Shown in pieces: positions 61,947 through 64,000 of a stretch of 64,000 bases of DNA. Position 1 is the stretch's first letter. Each line of letters begins with the position of its first letter. This DNA comes from Hyphobacterium sp. CCMP332. GTDB lineage: Bacteria > Bacteroidota > Bacteroidia > Cytophagales > CCMP332. The notes beneath the pieces were generated by a model, which was not told the origin of the DNA, made no database searches, and saw nothing but the letters and a program-made list of their open reading frames with translations. The stretch is taken from the NCBI GenBank assembly GCA_014323545.1, contig CP058647.1:3078001-3142000 (forward strand). Reading direction: 5' to 3'. The position numbers and the translations under genes are program-made.

Positions 61947-62462
61947 CTACCTCAAATTATTATAATACTTTATCAACTCATTTATCCTTTTGAAATCCGG
62001 AACATCCTTCATCTCTTTTAAATGATGCGCAATCGCCAGGGCTTTTCTTATTCTGCTGTCTGTGTTTTTGACCTTGTTCACAATATAGATCAGGGTACGC
62101 TGCTTGCCCGGGGTCAATTGCTGAAAACGCTCCCAGGCCAATTCTTCCTGTCCCATTACTTCGATGAACTCTTCAGGCACATCCATTCCAAACTCTGAGC
62201 GGTCTTTTTCAATTAATACTGAAATTTTACTTTCCTCTTCTATTTCCAGTTCTGATCGCACTTTTTTATTTAGTAATATATACCATCCATTTTTGGAAGG
62301 CATGAGGGCAGCTCTTACTTTTTTTATGCCGTTAAGCGTGCAAATGACACGTCTGTTATCGCCTTCTATGTATTTTTTGGCTATCTCTTCGGGTACGATA
62401 AAATGATGCCCCCAGAGATTGGTATTAAAGTTTTCTACCCTTGAATTGAATTGGTCTGTCAT
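61947..62462 (-). CDS. YdeI / DUF1905 family protein
   Basis: A 171-residue cytosolic protein of the YdeI/OmpD-associated type. The N-terminal DUF1905 domain (WGHHFIVPEEIAKKYIEGD and VRAALMPSKNGWYILLNKKV) is followed by the DUF2087-like or OmdA region (LAWERFQQLTPGKQRTLIYIVNKVK, in pieces WERFQQLTPGKQRTLIYIV). The function is unclear: members are linked to stress resistance, with no defined chemistry. No partner gene is visible. Confidence 0.85.
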   Translation of the reverse strand: MTDQFNSRVENFNTNLWGHHFIVPEEIAKKYIEGDNRRVICTLNGIKKVRAALMPSKNGWYILLNKKVRSELEIEEESKISVLIEKDRSEFGMDVPEEFIEVMGQEELAWERFQQLTPGKQRTLIYIVNKVKNTDSRIRKALAIAHHLKEMKDVPDFKRINELIKYYNNLR

Positions 62463-62526
62463 TTTGAATTGCTAATAATGCTTAAAATTTAAATGAATAT
62501 TTTTAGATTCACTTAAAAAAACAGCA

Positions 62527-63606
62527 ATGAAACGTACGTATTGGATCCAATTGATTGTCTTAGTCTTGATTATTTCTTCCTGTGGCAATAATGATGATGA
62601 TTTATTTGATAACCTGAATAGCTTACCAGAAAGCAGCGAGGTTTTCTATTTGATCAATAATGATCGAGTTATGAAATGGACAACCGATGGGGAAGTATGG
62701 ACGGATATCTACATCACTTTTAATGCAACGCAGAATACACCCAACAATGCTCAGTTTCAAACCGATGGCAAAAGAGTGTACGCCTATGCGGGAGGCACAC
62801 TTTACGATGCCGAAAAGGGCGCTTATTACAATGTTCTGGGATTGGGAAATAACCCGGCCAATAAAGCAGACTTTGCACTGACCAATTTGGCTTCTCACAT
62901 ATTGGATTATGTCACCGGCGAAATAAAAACGGTGCCTCACTCATTTGTTCAATTCAGTACCTTTCAATTGAGTTCTACCGGAGTTGACCTTACCAATGTT
63001 ACCGACTTTGTATCAACATTATCTATTGTTTTTGCCAATGTCAATGATGGCCGAATCATTTATTCTGATGATGATGGGGTAAGTTGGAAAGAAACCAATA
63101 CACAGGTTGGTGGACAGGACGTCAGTTTAGAAAAGGTTTGGGCCTATGGTGAAAAATTTTATGGCATAGCCAATGGACGAGTTCATCATTCCACCGATGC
63201 CATAAACTGGACGGAGTACAATGTGGACTATGATTTTATTGCTTCAGGTGGGGATACTACGGTCAATGCGATTGTTTCAAGTGTATTTGCAGAAAATGAT
63301 TATGTCAATTTCCGATTAGAGGAAAATGTAACTGTAGTCGGAGGTACAGCTTTTTCCAAAACTACATTGCTGGAATCGGAAAATGATGGGAATTCCTGGA
63401 CCGGAACTGAAATTGATATTAGTGGCCAAAGCAATGACATGATAATGAACATTTCCGGCATATATGTTACTGAAATTAACAGTGCGGAAAAGGGAGACCG
63501 ATCCTTGCATTATTCAAGTGATCTGGAAAACTGGAACCTGATAGAAGGCGAAAAAATGTATATGGAATATGTTTACCAGTTGTTCAAGGCTCAGACCGTA
63601 CGCTGA
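62527..63606 (+). CDS. Asp-box (BNR-like) exported lipoprotein
   Basis: A 359-residue lipoprotein: signal MKRTYWIQLIVLVLIISSC with lipobox cysteine (ISSC-GNND). The mature part has four recognisable Asp-box-like turns with Ser-x-Asp-x-Gly-x-x-Trp features: SDDDGVSWKET, STDAINWTEY, ESENDGNSWTGTE and SSDLENWNLIEG. This indicates a beta-propeller that may bind or process carbohydrate or polymer on the cell surface, but no sialidase catalytic residues are seen. It is divergent from the YdeI-like gene. Confidence 0.72.
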   Translation: MKRTYWIQLIVLVLIISSCGNNDDDLFDNLNSLPESSEVFYLINNDRVMKWTTDGEVWTDIYITFNATQNTPNNAQFQTDGKRVYAYAGGTLYDAEKGAYYNVLGLGNNPANKADFALTNLASHILDYVTGEIKTVPHSFVQFSTFQLSSTGVDLTNVTDFVSTLSIVFANVNDGRIIYSDDDGVSWKETNTQVGGQDVSLEKVWAYGEKFYGIANGRVHHSTDAINWTEYNVDYDFIASGGDTTVNAIVSSVFAENDYVNFRLEENVTVVGGTAFSKTTLLESENDGNSWTGTEIDISGQSNDMIMNISGIYVTEINSAEKGDRSLHYSSDLENWNLIEGEKMYMEYVYQLFKAQTVR

Positions 63607-63936
63607 TCAGGAAAGTAATTTATTTTTAGCTTTCTTATATTCATCATCATCGATGGCCCCATTGGCGTGAAGCGCATGGAGTTTTCCCAGTTCTTCGCTG
63701 ATACGCTCTCCCTGTGCTTCTTTTAGCTCTTTTATCTGTGCTTTTTCCAGGGCATCGGTTTGTCGGCTTTTTGATGATAACACAGCGATCAATCCGATCA
63801 GTGGACTAAGCAGTACGGATATCAGAATGGTTTTCCAAAAACCGATCAATCGGTTGTCTCCCAAAAGACCTAAAAGTGCGCTGGGTAATAGCCAACCTGC
63901 AATTATTGCAAATGTATACTCATTAAATATTTCCAC
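63607..63936 (-). CDS. Two-TM SHOCT-domain protein
   Basis: A 109-residue protein with two hydrophobic helices (about residues 8-24, AIIAGWLLPSALLGLLG, and 35-53, ILISVLLSPLIGLIAVL), a charged coil, and a C-terminal SHOCT motif (EELGKLHALHANGAIDDDEYKKAKNKLL). SHOCT is a short oligomerisation helix common in envelope proteins. Function unknown. It converges with the Asp-box lipoprotein; the stops are adjacent. Confidence 0.88.
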   Translation of the reverse strand: MEIFNEYTFAIIAGWLLPSALLGLLGDNRLIGFWKTILISVLLSPLIGLIAVLSSKSRQTDALEKAQIKELKEAQGERISEELGKLHALHANGAIDDDEYKKAKNKLLS

Positions 63937-64000
63937 AGAGATAATATTTAATTAATCAGAATATACAATTCATATTTGATTGATCAATCGTTGGGATTTT

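Overview
The window reads as the chromosome of a free-living, probably marine or aquatic member of the Bacteroidota (Cytophagales or Flavobacteriia-like). The reasons are low GC, promoters of the TTTG / TANNTTTG type, a secreted metalloprotease with a type IX secretion (T9SS) C-terminal domain, several lipoproteins, a BlaI/M56 pair, a RibBA fusion, an arsenosugar cluster of the type common in this phylum, and a DnaG of zinc-ligand-free type. This taxonomic call is inference from gene content. I see no rRNA, tRNA, CRISPR array, prophage or insertion sequence.

Layout. 1-5026: end of a secreted LVIVD-repeat-like protein, NifU-like scaffold and Mrp ATPase (Fe-S handling), DnaG primase and a K+ channel. 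5029-11214: a small surface-polysaccharide locus (Wzz-like protein, two O-antigen ligase/polymerase-type proteins, SDR epimerase, WecG/TagA-type transferase, initiating sugar transferase). 11267-16314: a tightly packed housekeeping run (ribBA, secreted unknown, surE, rnhB, gcvT, comB). 16311-21574: a six-gene co-directional cluster with a YfiR-like periplasmic protein, a TPR protein, then SiaA-, SiaB- and SiaC-like phosphatase/kinase/phosphoprotein, ending in a small coiled-coil membrane protein where Pseudomonas has the diguanylate cyclase SiaD. 21671-29146: a disrupted recQ, a PLP trans-sulfuration enzyme, an MscS channel and a large anchored protein of unknown function. 29252-31911: M56 peptidase and BlaI repressor with two operator dyads. 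32024-39077: small membrane proteins, DUF2911, radical SAM, MBL-fold, FAD oxidoreductase, hydrolase-OsmC fusion, Na+/H+ antiporter. 39217-41408: flippase and sulfotransferase. 41459-52228: beta-helix protein, Hsp20, lipoprotein, mnmA, rsmF-like, NUDIX, AddB-like nuclease, tag, a second sulfotransferase, a TonB-C domain protein. 52336-54442: arsenosugar cluster. 54967-57558: the T9SS metalloprotease. 57614-64000: an accessory stretch with a decayed CPBP protease, a small membrane protein, GNAT, serine hydrolase, alpha/beta hydrolase, YdeI-like, Asp-box lipoprotein and SHOCT protein.

The best candidate for an undescribed system is 16311-21574. YfiR-like and SiaABC-like modules both control diguanylate cyclases elsewhere, but this locus encodes no GGDEF domain; the output may run through the coiled-coil membrane protein. 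Other notable points are two glycan genes whose conserved N-termini lie upstream of the first canonical start codon, an in-frame stop near the start of recQ, and a decayed CPBP gene recognisable only from fragments in two frames.
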